From assembly GCA_903955385.1 (NCBI GenBank), contig CAJBNH010000047.1, forward strand, positions 1 to 60,199: 60,199 bases of DNA. Direction: 5' to 3'. A program made the position numbers and the translations under genes. Positions within the stretch are counted from its first letter, which is position 1. Every line of letters starts with the position of its first letter. The notes below the pieces were generated by a model. The model worked only from the letters and a program-made list of their open reading frames with translations. It was not told where the DNA came from and made no database searches. Origin of the DNA: an uncultured Myxococcales bacterium (lineage in GTDB: Bacteria; Myxococcota_A; UBA9042). Positions 49,272 through 57,783 of this stretch are shown here, piece by piece.

Positions 49272-51926
49272 CTACCCGGCGACTCTGGCGATCTCGGCCT
49301 CGACCTCGCGCAGTCTGTGCTGGACGGCGCTGTGCCGGGGACCGCCGCCCCGTCGGGTCAGATAGCTCAAGTAGGACCGCAACCCGACGGCCAGCCCAAC
49401 GATGTCGCCGACCTCGCGCAGGATGTTCAGCCCTTCCTCGAAGCACTCTGTGGACTTGCGGTCGGTCACCGTCGCTCGCGCACCCTTGTCCGCCATCGCG
49501 CGGGTGCCCAGCACACAGCCTCGCACCAGCAGCGCCCGCGCCACCTGCAGCCGCGCCCCACTGTCGCGCGCCACCTGCACCGCACGCTCGCTGTCGAGGT
49601 CGGCCGTCTCCAGCGCATCCCGCTCCAACGAGATGGCCGCCTGCACCCGGTGAATGCCTGACAACAGCTCGGGATCGTTGATCTCTCTGGCCTGCTCCAG
49701 CGCGTCCAGCATCAGCGCCGCTGCGTGCTGCCAGTCGCCCAAGGCGATGTGAACCTCAGCCTGCAGTACGACCAGCTCGACACGCCGACTCGGGTCGCCG
49801 ATCTCGCTGGCCAGACCGGTCGCCACCTCCCAGCTCTGCAGCGCCTGCTTGTGCTTGCCCGACGCGGCCAACACCTCGCCCTGCACCGTCCGCGCCGCGG
49901 CGGCACCCCAGCGGTCCTGGATCTGCTCGCAGATCTGCACGGCTTCGTGGACGGCCTCCACCGCATCCGTAAAGTGGCCACGGCCCATGTGCACCCGCGC
50001 GATATTGCACAGGGAGCGGGCCACCACGCGCCGATCCTCCGACCGCCGCCGCAGCGCCAGCGCCTTCAGAAAGTGGGCCAGCGCGTTCTTGTACGCATCC
50101 TGCTCGCCGCGAACCAGCGTGATCACGCCCAGCTCGTCGCTGACGTCGGCGATCCAGCGGTGTGCGCCGGCCACCCGCAGGTGCTTCAGCGCGCCCTCCA
50201 GAAACGACGTTGCCGCCTCGTACCGCCCCGACACGCGGGCCACCTGCGCCACCCGCAGCTGCACGATGCCGCAGCGCAAGTCATCGTCCAGACAGCGCGC
50301 CATGTGCAGCGCGTCCAGCAGCACGGGCTCGGCCTCGCGGTGGCGGCTCAGGCGCAAAAGGCTTCCACCGTGCGCGGTTCGCACATCGCACGCCAGGTCG
50401 GCGTCGTCGGGACCGGCGGTCCTCGCACCAGAGTCGTACAGCGCCAGCGCGCGCTGCAGCTGCCCCACGGTGCGCGCCGCGTTGCCCGCTTCCATGTACA
50501 GCGCCGCCGCCTGCCGGTTGCGGCCGCCCTGCTCGTACAGCTCGGCGATGCGCGCGGTGTCGCCGACCGGGTCCTGCCGCGGCCGACTTGCCAGCCACTG
50601 TGCCGCCAAACGCGCGTACAGACTGCGCTTTTCGTACGGCATCTCGGCCAGAATCGCCGCAGGGTCGGTGGGGAAGGCAAACGCGAACTCCAGCTCGCGC
50701 GTCATTTTCGGGTTCTCGACGAACACCAGCACGTCGATCGCCTGCAGCTGCATCATCGACGCCTTCAGGCTGACGCGGTCGCGCTCCGACAGGCTCTCGG
50801 ACGGTTCATGGCGCCCGCCCCGCAGCACCGAGAGAATGCCGCCGAACCAGGTGACCGGACCGAAGATGGCGGCCGCGTCGATGACTTCGTGCAAGTCGTT
50901 GGGAAGTCTGGCAATGCGGTCGGGCAACGTATTGCCGGACGCCCCCGTCGCAGGGGTCCGCCGCGCCGGCGCCTCCACACGCGGTGCCTGGTCGCGAAAG
51001 GTCCATGCGCCGTCCGTGGACACCACTTCGCCCGCGGCGATCATGCCGCGCATCTTGTCGATCATCCGCTCCGGATTGCCGTCGGCCTCGGCCTGCAGCT
51101 GCTCCGAAAGGTCGGCGGGAGCGCCCCGCACGCGTTTGCTCAGGTGTTTCGCAAGTGCCTGCATCGACTCGACATCCAGCGGGTCCACTCGCCAGGCGCG
51201 GATGGCGACGCCCTCTGGAGGCGGTCGGCGCGCCTCGACCAGCAACGTGGCGGGCGAGTGGGCCAGCGTATCGCAGAGACCGACCAGCAGGGTCTGCAGC
51301 TCCTCGTCGTCGTGATACGAGGCATCGACCTGCAGGACGAACGGACCCTGCTTGCCGCGGTGCCGCAGCAGGCTGCCGACGAACTGCACCGCGACGTGGT
51401 GGGGCGCCTCACGCTGGCGCAGGGCCTCTTCTTCCTCACTGCCCTCCTGCCCGCGCAACCCCAGCAGCGGCGCCACCGCCTCCATGCACTCCGCCGCTTG
51501 GGCGCCGACCAAGGCTGAGAGTCGCTCTTTCACGAACTGCCAAGGCTCAGGCATGCGCAGCACGTGCGGACCGCCAAGCAGCTCCAACAGGAGGCGCCCT
51601 GCCAGCGTGGGCGGCCCCGCGAGCTCCTTGCCGACCACCACGCGGTACCAGCCCACGCCACGGCGGTCGGGGCTGACGGCACGCTCCAACTCATTCAGCA
51701 GTCTGGTCTTTCCCACACCGGACGGGCCGTAGACCCACGCCGCGCCCATCTGCCGCTTGTTCAGCGACTCGCGGACGATGTTGTACAGCGCCTCGACCTC
51801 AGCACGGCGACCGACGAACGGCACCGGCACGCCCAACAGGGTCGTCACTTCGCGGCGCGCGTCGCGAAACTCCGACCAAGTGCGACGCATCGGGTTCTGT
51901 TCCGCGGAGTTCGGCTCTGTGGTCAT
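49272..51926 (-). CDS. STAND/AAA-type ATPase with TPR-like repeats
   Basis: 884 aa from ATG 51926 (GGGGACGAC upstream). The P-loop [17 protein letters not shown] lies at about 66-80 in a module starting [13 protein letters not shown], as in AAA_16/MalT-like regulators and STAND proteins. A following [12 protein letters not shown] is the probable Walker B. After a winged-helix region (about 330-450) come many TPR-like helical pairs from about 470 to the end: [33 protein letters not shown] and similar. No kinase, protease, TIR or DNA-binding effector domain is fused. Such proteins usually switch on after ligand binding by the repeats. The sensory input and output are unknown. It is divergent from mutS2. 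Confidence 0.7.
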   Translation of the reverse strand: MTTEPNSAEQNPMRRTWSEFRDARREVTTLLGVPVPFVGRRAEVEALYNIVRESLNKRQMGAAWVYGPSGVGKTRLLNELERAVSPDRRGVGWYRVVVGKELAGPPTLAGRLLLELLGGPHVLRMPEPWQFVKERLSALVGAQAAECMEAVAPLLGLRGQEGSEEEEALRQREAPHHVAVQFVGSLLRHRGKQGPFVLQVDASYHDDEELQTLLVGLCDTLAHSPATLLVEARRPPPEGVAIRAWRVDPLDVESMQALAKHLSKRVRGAPADLSEQLQAEADGNPERMIDKMRGMIAAGEVVSTDGAWTFRDQAPRVEAPARRTPATGASGNTLPDRIARLPNDLHEVIDAAAIFGPVTWFGGILSVLRGGRHEPSESLSERDRVSLKASMMQLQAIDVLVFVENPKMTRELEFAFAFPTDPAAILAEMPYEKRSLYARLAAQWLASRPRQDPVGDTARIAELYEQGGRNRQAAALYMEAGNAARTVGQLQRALALYDSGARTAGPDDADLACDVRTAHGGSLLRLSRHREAEPVLLDALHMARCLDDDLRCGIVQLRVAQVARVSGRYEAATSFLEGALKHLRVAGAHRWIADVSDELGVITLVRGEQDAYKNALAHFLKALALRRRSEDRRVVARSLCNIARVHMGRGHFTDAVEAVHEAVQICEQIQDRWGAAAARTVQGEVLAASGKHKQALQSWEVATGLASEIGDPSRRVELVVLQAEVHIALGDWQHAAALMLDALEQAREINDPELLSGIHRVQAAISLERDALETADLDSERAVQVARDSGARLQVARALLVRGCVLGTRAMADKGARATVTDRKSTECFEEGLNILREVGDIVGLAVGLRSYLSYLTRRGGGPRHSAVQHRLREVEAEIARVAG

Positions 51927-52075
51927 GTGTCGTCCCCGTTGAACAGGCCGTCACGGATCCGTTCGAGATGGGCAGTGGCCCCGTTCACGCCTGAGCCGAC
52001 AGATGATAGAAGGCGGCCGCCCCCCCGGCAAGGCACGAAGATCGCGCCGGATGCGCCGACCAGCCCCTGGAGCCC

Positions 52076-54541
52076 ATGAACGACCCACTGCGCCTCCAAC
52101 GCGTTCTCAAGACCCTGGCAAGCCTTTGCCAGACTGATTTGGGTGCCCGCCGCGCCGCCGAACTGCCTTTTGCCCGCGACCTGCTCGAGGCCGAGGGCAG
52201 GCTGGACCGCATCGGCGAGGCCACCCTGCTGCACGACTCGGGAGCGGCGATTCCCCTCTGCCCGCGTCTGGAAGTCGCCGACTTGCTGGCGCACGGGCAG
52301 CGCGGTGGCGTTCTGGATGGTCTTGAACTTGCCGTGATTTCCAAGCTGGCGGGAACGACGGCGCGGCTGGTGCGGCAGCCCCGTGCCTGGCCGATGCAGG
52401 TGCAGCGCTTGCGCAGCGACGTGGCCGATCTGCCGGATCTGGGCCTGCTGGCCACCCTGCTGGCCGACGCCATCGACGACGAGGGGCACATCCTCGACTC
52501 CGCCAGCCCGGAGCTGGCCCGTCTGCGCGCCGAAGTGCTGTCGATCGCCAGCCGCCTGCGCCGGCGGATCGGTGAATTGGTCAAGGAAACCGACGAGCAA
52601 GGGCTGCTGCAGGACGAGTACTACACGCTGCGCGACGATCGTTACGTCCTGCCCGTGAAGTCCAGCGACAAGCGGGTGCTGGGCGGCGTCATCCACGGCA
52701 CGTCGCAGACGGGTCAAACGGTGTACGTCGAGCCGCCAGAGATGGTCGAGGGCAACAACCAGCTGTCGCTGGCGCTGGAGGCCGTGCGGCGGGAAGAACG
52801 CAGAATTCTGGCAGAGTTGACGGGGCTGGTCGCCGGTCAGTCCGACGATTTTCTGGATGCGGCAGAGCGTCTGGCGGCCCTGGACGTCGTGCTGGCGCAG
52901 GCCAGGCTGGCCGCGCGTCTCGACGCCCATCGTCCGCGATTCTCGAACGATGGCAGGGTGTTCATCGACCGTGGGCGTCACCCTCTGCTGGTGCTGGACG
53001 GCGTGCAGGTGGTGGCGAACAGCGTGGACGTGGCCCCTCCCGCGCGGTGGCTGATCGTCAGCGGTCCCAACGGCGGCGGCAAGACCGTCGTGCTGTCGAC
53101 GGTGGGCTTGGCAATCGAGATGTCGCGTCTGGGGTTGTACGTCACGACCGGGCCGGACACGCAGATCCCGTGGTTCGACGCCGTCGAGGTCGTGTTGGGC
53201 GACGCGCAGGACGTCGAGGCCGGGCTGTCCACCTTCGAGGGGCACTTGCGCGCGGTGCAGCGAGCAGCGCGGGCGTTGGACGGTGCCGGCAACCGCAACG
53301 TCCTGATTCTGCTGGACGAGCTGGCCAGCGGCACTGAGCCGATCGCAGGCAGCGCGCTCGCGACGGCGCTATTGGAGTACCTGGGCAACCACCCGACGCC
53401 GTGTGTGGGTCTGGTGACGACGCACTTCGAGGCGCTGAAGCTGCTGCCCGTGCGCGACCCGGTGTTCGAAAACGCGGCACTGGATCTGGACTCTCGATCG
53501 CTGGCCCCCAACTACCGCTTGCGGATGGGACAGATCGGCTCGTCCAACCCTCTGGCGCTGGCCGGGCGGCTGGGTCTGCCCGCATCGGTGGTCGAGCGCG
53601 CCACGCGCCTGGCGGGCGGCGGAGGCAGCGAAGTGGCGCAGACCCTGCAGCGGCTGGAGGACATGCGCCATCAGGTGCAGGAACGGCTGCTGGAGATCGA
53701 GAAGCAGCAGCACCAGCTGGACCGGTCGCGCGCAGCCCTGGACGACCAGCGGCGCAACGAGGCAGTCGCGGCTGAGCGGCGCATCGAGAAAGCGGCCGCG
53801 GGTGCACTGGCGCAAGTGTCTGCCGCACTTCGGGATCTCGAGGACGCCAAGCGTGCGGGGCGCGAGGGCGACCGCAAGCGCATCGAGGACGCGGCCCGCA
53901 CCCTGTCGGCGCGTCAGGTCGAGCTGGAGCGGTTGGAGCGACAGGCCCGCGAGGTCCGCGAGGGCAAGCCACAGCGCAAGCCGTTGGATCCACAGAAGAC
54001 CAAGGTGGACTCGTCGGTCTGGCTCGAGACGCTGAACCGCGCCGTGGTCGTCACCGAAGTGGACACGCGCAACCGCCGCTACCGCGTGCGCGCCGGCAGT
54101 CTGGAACAATGGTGCGGCGAAGCGGACTTGCGCGAGCTTGCCGGGACCGACAAGGGCGGCCCGCAGAAGCCACCGCCACGTCCGGCCCCGCCCACCGGGA
54201 TCCGCCCGCTGCCCGCCACCGCCCGTCAGGTCACGCCCGACGCCGTGGACATGCTGCAGGCCACCGACGACGAGGATACGCAAGCCCTGCGTACCTCAGA
54301 TCGCACCGTCGACCTGCGCGGCCACCGTGTGGACGAAGCGCTGCGTGAGGTCGACCGCGCCTTGGACCGCGCCACCGTCACCAACGCCCCGGGCATCTGC
54401 GTCATCCACGGCATGGGCACGGGGGCCGTCCGCGAGGCCGTTCGCCAGCATCTGCGCAAGCATCCGCAGGTCGACCGCTTCCGCATCGGCATTCGCGGCG
54501 AAGGCGGTGAGGGCGTGACGATGGTGTGGATTCGGCAGTAG
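52076..54541 (+). CDS. mutS2: MutS2-family protein with Smr domain
   Basis: 821 aa from ATG 52076 (GGAG upstream). It has the MutS core without the mismatch-recognition domain: clamp region VKETDEQGLLQDEYYTLRDD (about 170-190), ATPase motif SGPNGGGKTVVLSTVG (about 328-343), signature region and D-loop LILLDELASGTEPIAGSA (about 410-427), and a switch-like TTHFEALKLLPV. A coiled coil of Gln/Arg/Glu follows (about 530-640). The C-terminal Smr endonuclease domain (about 742-821) has VDLRGHRVDEAL and the catalytic-type HGMGTG. In Bacillus subtilis MutS2 acts on collided ribosomes; in other bacteria it suppresses homologous recombination by cutting branched DNA. The substitution VDLR for the common LDLR is conservative. 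Confidence 0.92.
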   Translation: MNDPLRLQRVLKTLASLCQTDLGARRAAELPFARDLLEAEGRLDRIGEATLLHDSGAAIPLCPRLEVADLLAHGQRGGVLDGLELAVISKLAGTTARLVRQPRAWPMQVQRLRSDVADLPDLGLLATLLADAIDDEGHILDSASPELARLRAEVLSIASRLRRRIGELVKETDEQGLLQDEYYTLRDDRYVLPVKSSDKRVLGGVIHGTSQTGQTVYVEPPEMVEGNNQLSLALEAVRREERRILAELTGLVAGQSDDFLDAAERLAALDVVLAQARLAARLDAHRPRFSNDGRVFIDRGRHPLLVLDGVQVVANSVDVAPPARWLIVSGPNGGGKTVVLSTVGLAIEMSRLGLYVTTGPDTQIPWFDAVEVVLGDAQDVEAGLSTFEGHLRAVQRAARALDGAGNRNVLILLDELASGTEPIAGSALATALLEYLGNHPTPCVGLVTTHFEALKLLPVRDPVFENAALDLDSRSLAPNYRLRMGQIGSSNPLALAGRLGLPASVVERATRLAGGGGSEVAQTLQRLEDMRHQVQERLLEIEKQQHQLDRSRAALDDQRRNEAVAAERRIEKAAAGALAQVSAALRDLEDAKRAGREGDRKRIEDAARTLSARQVELERLERQAREVREGKPQRKPLDPQKTKVDSSVWLETLNRAVVVTEVDTRNRRYRVRAGSLEQWCGEADLRELAGTDKGGPQKPPPRPAPPTGIRPLPATARQVTPDAVDMLQATDDEDTQALRTSDRTVDLRGHRVDEALREVDRALDRATVTNAPGICVIHGMGTGAVREAVRQHLRKHPQVDRFRIGIRGEGGEGVTMVWIRQ

Positions 54542-54553
54542 GTCCGCAGGCCT

Positions 54554-55450
54554 CTATGGCTGCCGCGGCCGCGCGTAACCGACCAGACACTGCCCCGTCG
54601 TCCAGGCGTGTGTGCTGCCAGGCCAACGAACCAGCCGCGTATTCACCACTTGCGAGCCCTCACGCACCACCTGGGGTCGCTGCGGGTCCACAGCCATGCG
54701 CCGCACTTTGCCCGCACGTTGGGCAATGAAGACGACCTGCGTGCCCTGTGCGCGCTCGACCACACCAACCAGCGTCACACCGTCGTCCGGGCGCGTGTTG
54801 CCGTTCAGATCGGACGTGTCGCGGAAGAACACCAGATCGCCTGGCCGGGCCTCGGCAGCCTCCACCCTGACGCCATCGGCCTGCAGCTTGGCGTGCAACC
54901 CGGCAGCGTAGTTCATATTTCGGTCGACTTCGAGGTCCTGTCCGGCAGCCCGCAGCACGTGGGCGACAAACGCGCGATCGGCAAGTCCCGCCGTCCCCAG
55001 CAAGGCAGCGGCAGCCTCGACCCGCTGAGAGGCCCGCAGACCGTCGGGATAGGGCGTACCGGCCGGCATCGGACCCGCAGGCACCACCGACTTCGCTGCG
55101 GGTGAGGCAACGGCAGGCGACGGACGAGGCTCGACCGGAGCCGCGGCCACCGTGACAGGCGCCGCGGGCTTCACCGCAACGGGCGCTGGTCTTGCGGCAG
55201 GGCGGGGAGAAGTCGGCCTCGGGGCAGTGGAAGCATAGGCCGCAGGACGGTCTGAAGCGGGCGCCGGGGCAGAGGCAGCAGGGACGGCGCGCCGACCAAA
55301 GCGAACGTCCTGAGAGACGTTGGCCAGGCCGGAGTCGAAGCCGTACGACGGCGCAGGCACCGACGGAACGCTCGCACAAGCCGAAGCGAGCGATGCCACG
55401 CAAGCGCAAGTCAGCAGCTGCAGTCTGGCGGGACGAGGTCGGTCGTCCAT
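54554..55450 (-). CDS. Lipoprotein with a degenerate NlpC/P60-like domain
   Basis: 298 aa from ATG 55450, with GGGGAG five bases upstream. Lipobox LASAC (Cys25). A Pro/Ala-rich spacer (about 50-130) leads to a domain that follows the NlpC/P60 pattern: ADRAFVAHVLRAAGQDL, ARPGDLVFFRDT, DDGVTLVGVVERAQG and a C-terminal VGYARP strand. In active members the first motif is D-C-S-G-F and the third holds a His (HVGVV/HVGIY); here the Cys position reads R-A and the His position reads Leu. The expected catalytic Cys and His are therefore missing. It may bind peptidoglycan without cutting it. The assignment rests on pattern comparison, so a distinct fold is possible. Confidence 0.5.
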   Translation of the reverse strand: MDDRPRPARLQLLTCACVASLASACASVPSVPAPSYGFDSGLANVSQDVRFGRRAVPAASAPAPASDRPAAYASTAPRPTSPRPAARPAPVAVKPAAPVTVAAAPVEPRPSPAVASPAAKSVVPAGPMPAGTPYPDGLRASQRVEAAAALLGTAGLADRAFVAHVLRAAGQDLEVDRNMNYAAGLHAKLQADGVRVEAAEARPGDLVFFRDTSDLNGNTRPDDGVTLVGVVERAQGTQVVFIAQRAGKVRRMAVDPQRPQVVREGSQVVNTRLVRWPGSTHAWTTGQCLVGYARPRQP

Positions 55451-55567
55451 GAGTCTCCCCAGCTTCGCAGATCGAAGCGTCGCCGCCCCGCGGGCGGTTG
55501 GTCGCAGGATCAGGCACCTGCGCGGTTCGTCAACTTCCATGGATTTCGCGCCACGACGGTCCAGCGC

Positions 55568-55597
55568 TTGAGCATCGGGCCGTGCCGTGAATAGACT
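55568..55597 (+). promoter_or_regulatory. Candidate promoter of the five-repeat lipoprotein
   Basis: TTGAGC (55568-55573), 18 bases, TAGACT (55592-55597), 37 bases before the ATG at 55634. The -10 is AATAGACT, close to consensus. Confidence 0.4.
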
Positions 55598-55633
55598 CGC
55601 GGCATGGCCGTTGAAGCGGCCGGAGGTGACATC

Positions 55634-57388
55634 ATGCCGCGCATCATCAAGGCCCTTGCTCTATTGGCTTTCTTCACCACCGGTTGCATCGTCAACACCG
55701 GTGCGAACCACGGCATCATTCAGGTGCAGTGGGAGCCGGTTGGCGGCAGCTGCTCTGCCCTCGGCATCGACTCCGTGACCATTCAGGTCGAGCCCGCCGA
55801 CGGTTCGTTCCCCAGCATCGCCAACGTCTCTTGCACGCAGGGCTCCCGGAGCATCAGCGTCCCGGAAGGCGACTACGACGTCCGCGTCGAAGGCATGTCG
55901 GCGCAAGACACGGTCGTGGCGGTCACGCCGTGGCAGACCGTCACTGCGCTGGCGGGCTTCACCCAGCCGACCGGCGTGCTGCCCTTGGGGCCCACGGTCG
56001 TGACCTCGGGCAGCATCGGCGTGGCCTGGACCATCGCCGGCGACTCGGCCATCGCTGGGTGCGCCAAGCGCGGCATCCACACGGTGGTCGTCAGCGTGCT
56101 GGACGAGACCAAGACCGTCATCGTCGCCTCGGCTGAGTCGCAGTGCAGCGCCGGCCAGCTGACCGTCAACAACGTACCGATCGGCGTGCGTTATCTGCAG
56201 ATCGACGGTCTGACCCAGAACAACACCGTCGAGTGGGGAAACGCGAGTCTCTACGGCCCCATCGACGTGCCCGCGAACACCTTGGTGCTGGTGGAGAAGC
56301 CCATCGATCTCGCGCCGCTGACGCGTGCCTTGACCGGAAGCATCTCGCTTGGCTGGACGGTGCTGGGTACCGCCGCCAACACCGGTTGCGCCAAGTACGG
56401 CGTGCAGACCATCGCCATCAGCGTCCTGGATGGCACCGGCAAGCAAGTCATCTCGACCGGATCGGTGCCCTGCGCCAACGGCTCGGCGATCATCAGCAAC
56501 GTCCCGTCCGGTAGCCGGATGCTGCAGCTGGACGGCCTGAACGCTCAGGGCCAGCTGGTGGTGGGCAACGACCCGCTGACCGGCCCCTTCCAGGTGACCG
56601 GCGGCACGCAGACGGTCATCTCGCCGGCCGTGAATCTGGTGCAGCTGAGTGGCGCGGGCGGCCTGACGCTGACGTGGACGGTGCTGGGCAAGGCTCCGGC
56701 GACAGAGTGCGCCAAGTACGAGCTGACCAACGTGGACGTGCGGGTGCTGGACGAGCAGAAGACTCAAGTGCTTGCCAGCGTGCAGGTGCCCTGCAAGAAC
56801 GGTACGGCAACGCTGTCGAACATCCCGGCCGGCGCGCGCTACATCCAGCTCGACGGTCTGGGACCGCAGACGGCGGACAGCTACGGCAACGTGCTGTTGG
56901 CGGGCCCCGTGCAGATCATGGCCAACAACGACGCCAAGCTGGCCAACGCCATCGACATCGGCAAGCGCACCGTCGTCAGCCTGGACTGGGCGTTTGCCGA
57001 CGGCGGCAGCTGCGCGTCGCATCAGGTCGGCTCGGTGCTGGTCGAGGTCCGCGACGCCGGTGACAAGGTCGTCGTCCCGATGAACGACCCGTTCGCCGTG
57101 AAGCCGTGCAGCATCAGCGCCTCGTCCACCTACGCCCAGCGCGTGGTCGACATGGGCTTTGTGCAACCGATGTGCGCGATTCCTCCCGGTGCCAAGGGTC
57201 TGGTCATCTGCAACATTCCGGGCGCGACGATCGGCGTGACGCTCTCAGGGGCCAACCAGTCGAGCGGCGCGATTCAGTTCGGCGGCAGCATGCAGATCAA
57301 GCAGATCCCGGTCGGCACGCACATCCCCGTCGCCACCGCGCTGCTGCTCGCCCCGTGCAGCGGCGGCAATCCCTGCACCGCGCCGTAA
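55634..57388 (+). CDS. Lipoprotein made of five ~105-residue Cys-pair repeats
   Basis: 584 aa from ATG 55634; GGAGGT (55622-55627) is the SD. Lipobox FTTGC (Cys18). The mature protein is a tandem array of about 105-residue repeats, each with a strand ending in Trp, then a Cys, then a 'V.V.D' strand, then a second Cys, then a 'YLQIDGL'-type strand. The Trp residues fall at 33, 132, 241, 348 and 452, and the Cys pairs at 40/67, 143/171, 252/280, 359/387 and 460/492. The three central copies are close relatives (for example GCAKYGVQTIAISVLD and ECAKYELTNVDVRVLD). The likely fold is a chain of disulphide-clasped beta-sandwiches, as in surface adhesins. No known family was recalled. Confidence 0.75.
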   Translation: MPRIIKALALLAFFTTGCIVNTGANHGIIQVQWEPVGGSCSALGIDSVTIQVEPADGSFPSIANVSCTQGSRSISVPEGDYDVRVEGMSAQDTVVAVTPWQTVTALAGFTQPTGVLPLGPTVVTSGSIGVAWTIAGDSAIAGCAKRGIHTVVVSVLDETKTVIVASAESQCSAGQLTVNNVPIGVRYLQIDGLTQNNTVEWGNASLYGPIDVPANTLVLVEKPIDLAPLTRALTGSISLGWTVLGTAANTGCAKYGVQTIAISVLDGTGKQVISTGSVPCANGSAIISNVPSGSRMLQLDGLNAQGQLVVGNDPLTGPFQVTGGTQTVISPAVNLVQLSGAGGLTLTWTVLGKAPATECAKYELTNVDVRVLDEQKTQVLASVQVPCKNGTATLSNIPAGARYIQLDGLGPQTADSYGNVLLAGPVQIMANNDAKLANAIDIGKRTVVSLDWAFADGGSCASHQVGSVLVEVRDAGDKVVVPMNDPFAVKPCSISASSTYAQRVVDMGFVQPMCAIPPGAKGLVICNIPGATIGVTLSGANQSSGAIQFGGSMQIKQIPVGTHIPVATALLLAPCSGGNPCTAP

Positions 57389-57439
57389 TCAGGCCCGACC
57401 TGGTCGCGCCCTGCCCGCTGCGCACATCCCGACTCAGCG

Positions 57440-57468
57440 TTGACCTTCCGCCTCGGGAGGACTAGCGT
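57440..57468 (+). promoter_or_regulatory. Candidate promoter driving the cobalamin riboswitch
   Basis: TTGACC (57440-57445), 17 bases, TAGCGT (57463-57468). The implied transcription start, near 57475, falls exactly at the beginning of the riboswitch, which makes this the best-supported promoter in the window. Confidence 0.55.
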
Positions 57469-57477
57469 CCGCCCCGC

Positions 57478-57672
57478 TCCCGGTGCCCGCGAGGGCCTGG
57501 GTCGAACGCGGTCCGTCGCGTGTGCGAGGGACGTCCGACCCTGAGGGAAGCCGGTGCGAATCCGGCGCGGACCCGCCACTGTCACCAGCTTTGCGCGACC
57601 CCTGAAGCCACTGGCCCTTGCGGGCTGGGAAGGCGGGCCGCGATGCACGCTGGAAGCCAGGAGACCGGCCGA
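57478..57672 (+). promoter_or_regulatory. Cobalamin (B12) riboswitch
   Basis: The aptamer is recognisable throughout. It opens with GGTGCCCG (57482-57489). The core contains GAGGGAAGCCGGTGCGAATC (start 57543), then CGCGGACCCGCCACTGT, the paired element AGCCACTGGCCC...GGGAAGGC (57606-57634) and the B12 box GCCAGGAGACCGGCC (57656-57670). All match the RF00174 consensus, including the unpaired-base pattern. About 110 bases separate the B12 box from the GTG of the TonB receptor gene and would hold the expression platform; I could not decide between terminator and SD-sequestering control. B12 binding should reduce expression of the receptor when the cell has enough cofactor. Confidence 0.93.
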
Positions 57673-57783
57673 GAGCGCAACTTTCGTGTCCCCGGGACTG
57701 GGACGGCGAGAGGGCCATGCACTGTGCCCATTGCATTGTGAGTTGCCTGCGCCGGAGTTCGTCCGAGGCGTAGGGAGCGTCGC

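Noticed and set aside
51984-52012. TTCACG-N17-TAGAAG as a mutS2 promoter
   Set aside because: Only the spacing fits; neither hexamer is close enough to the pattern seen elsewhere.
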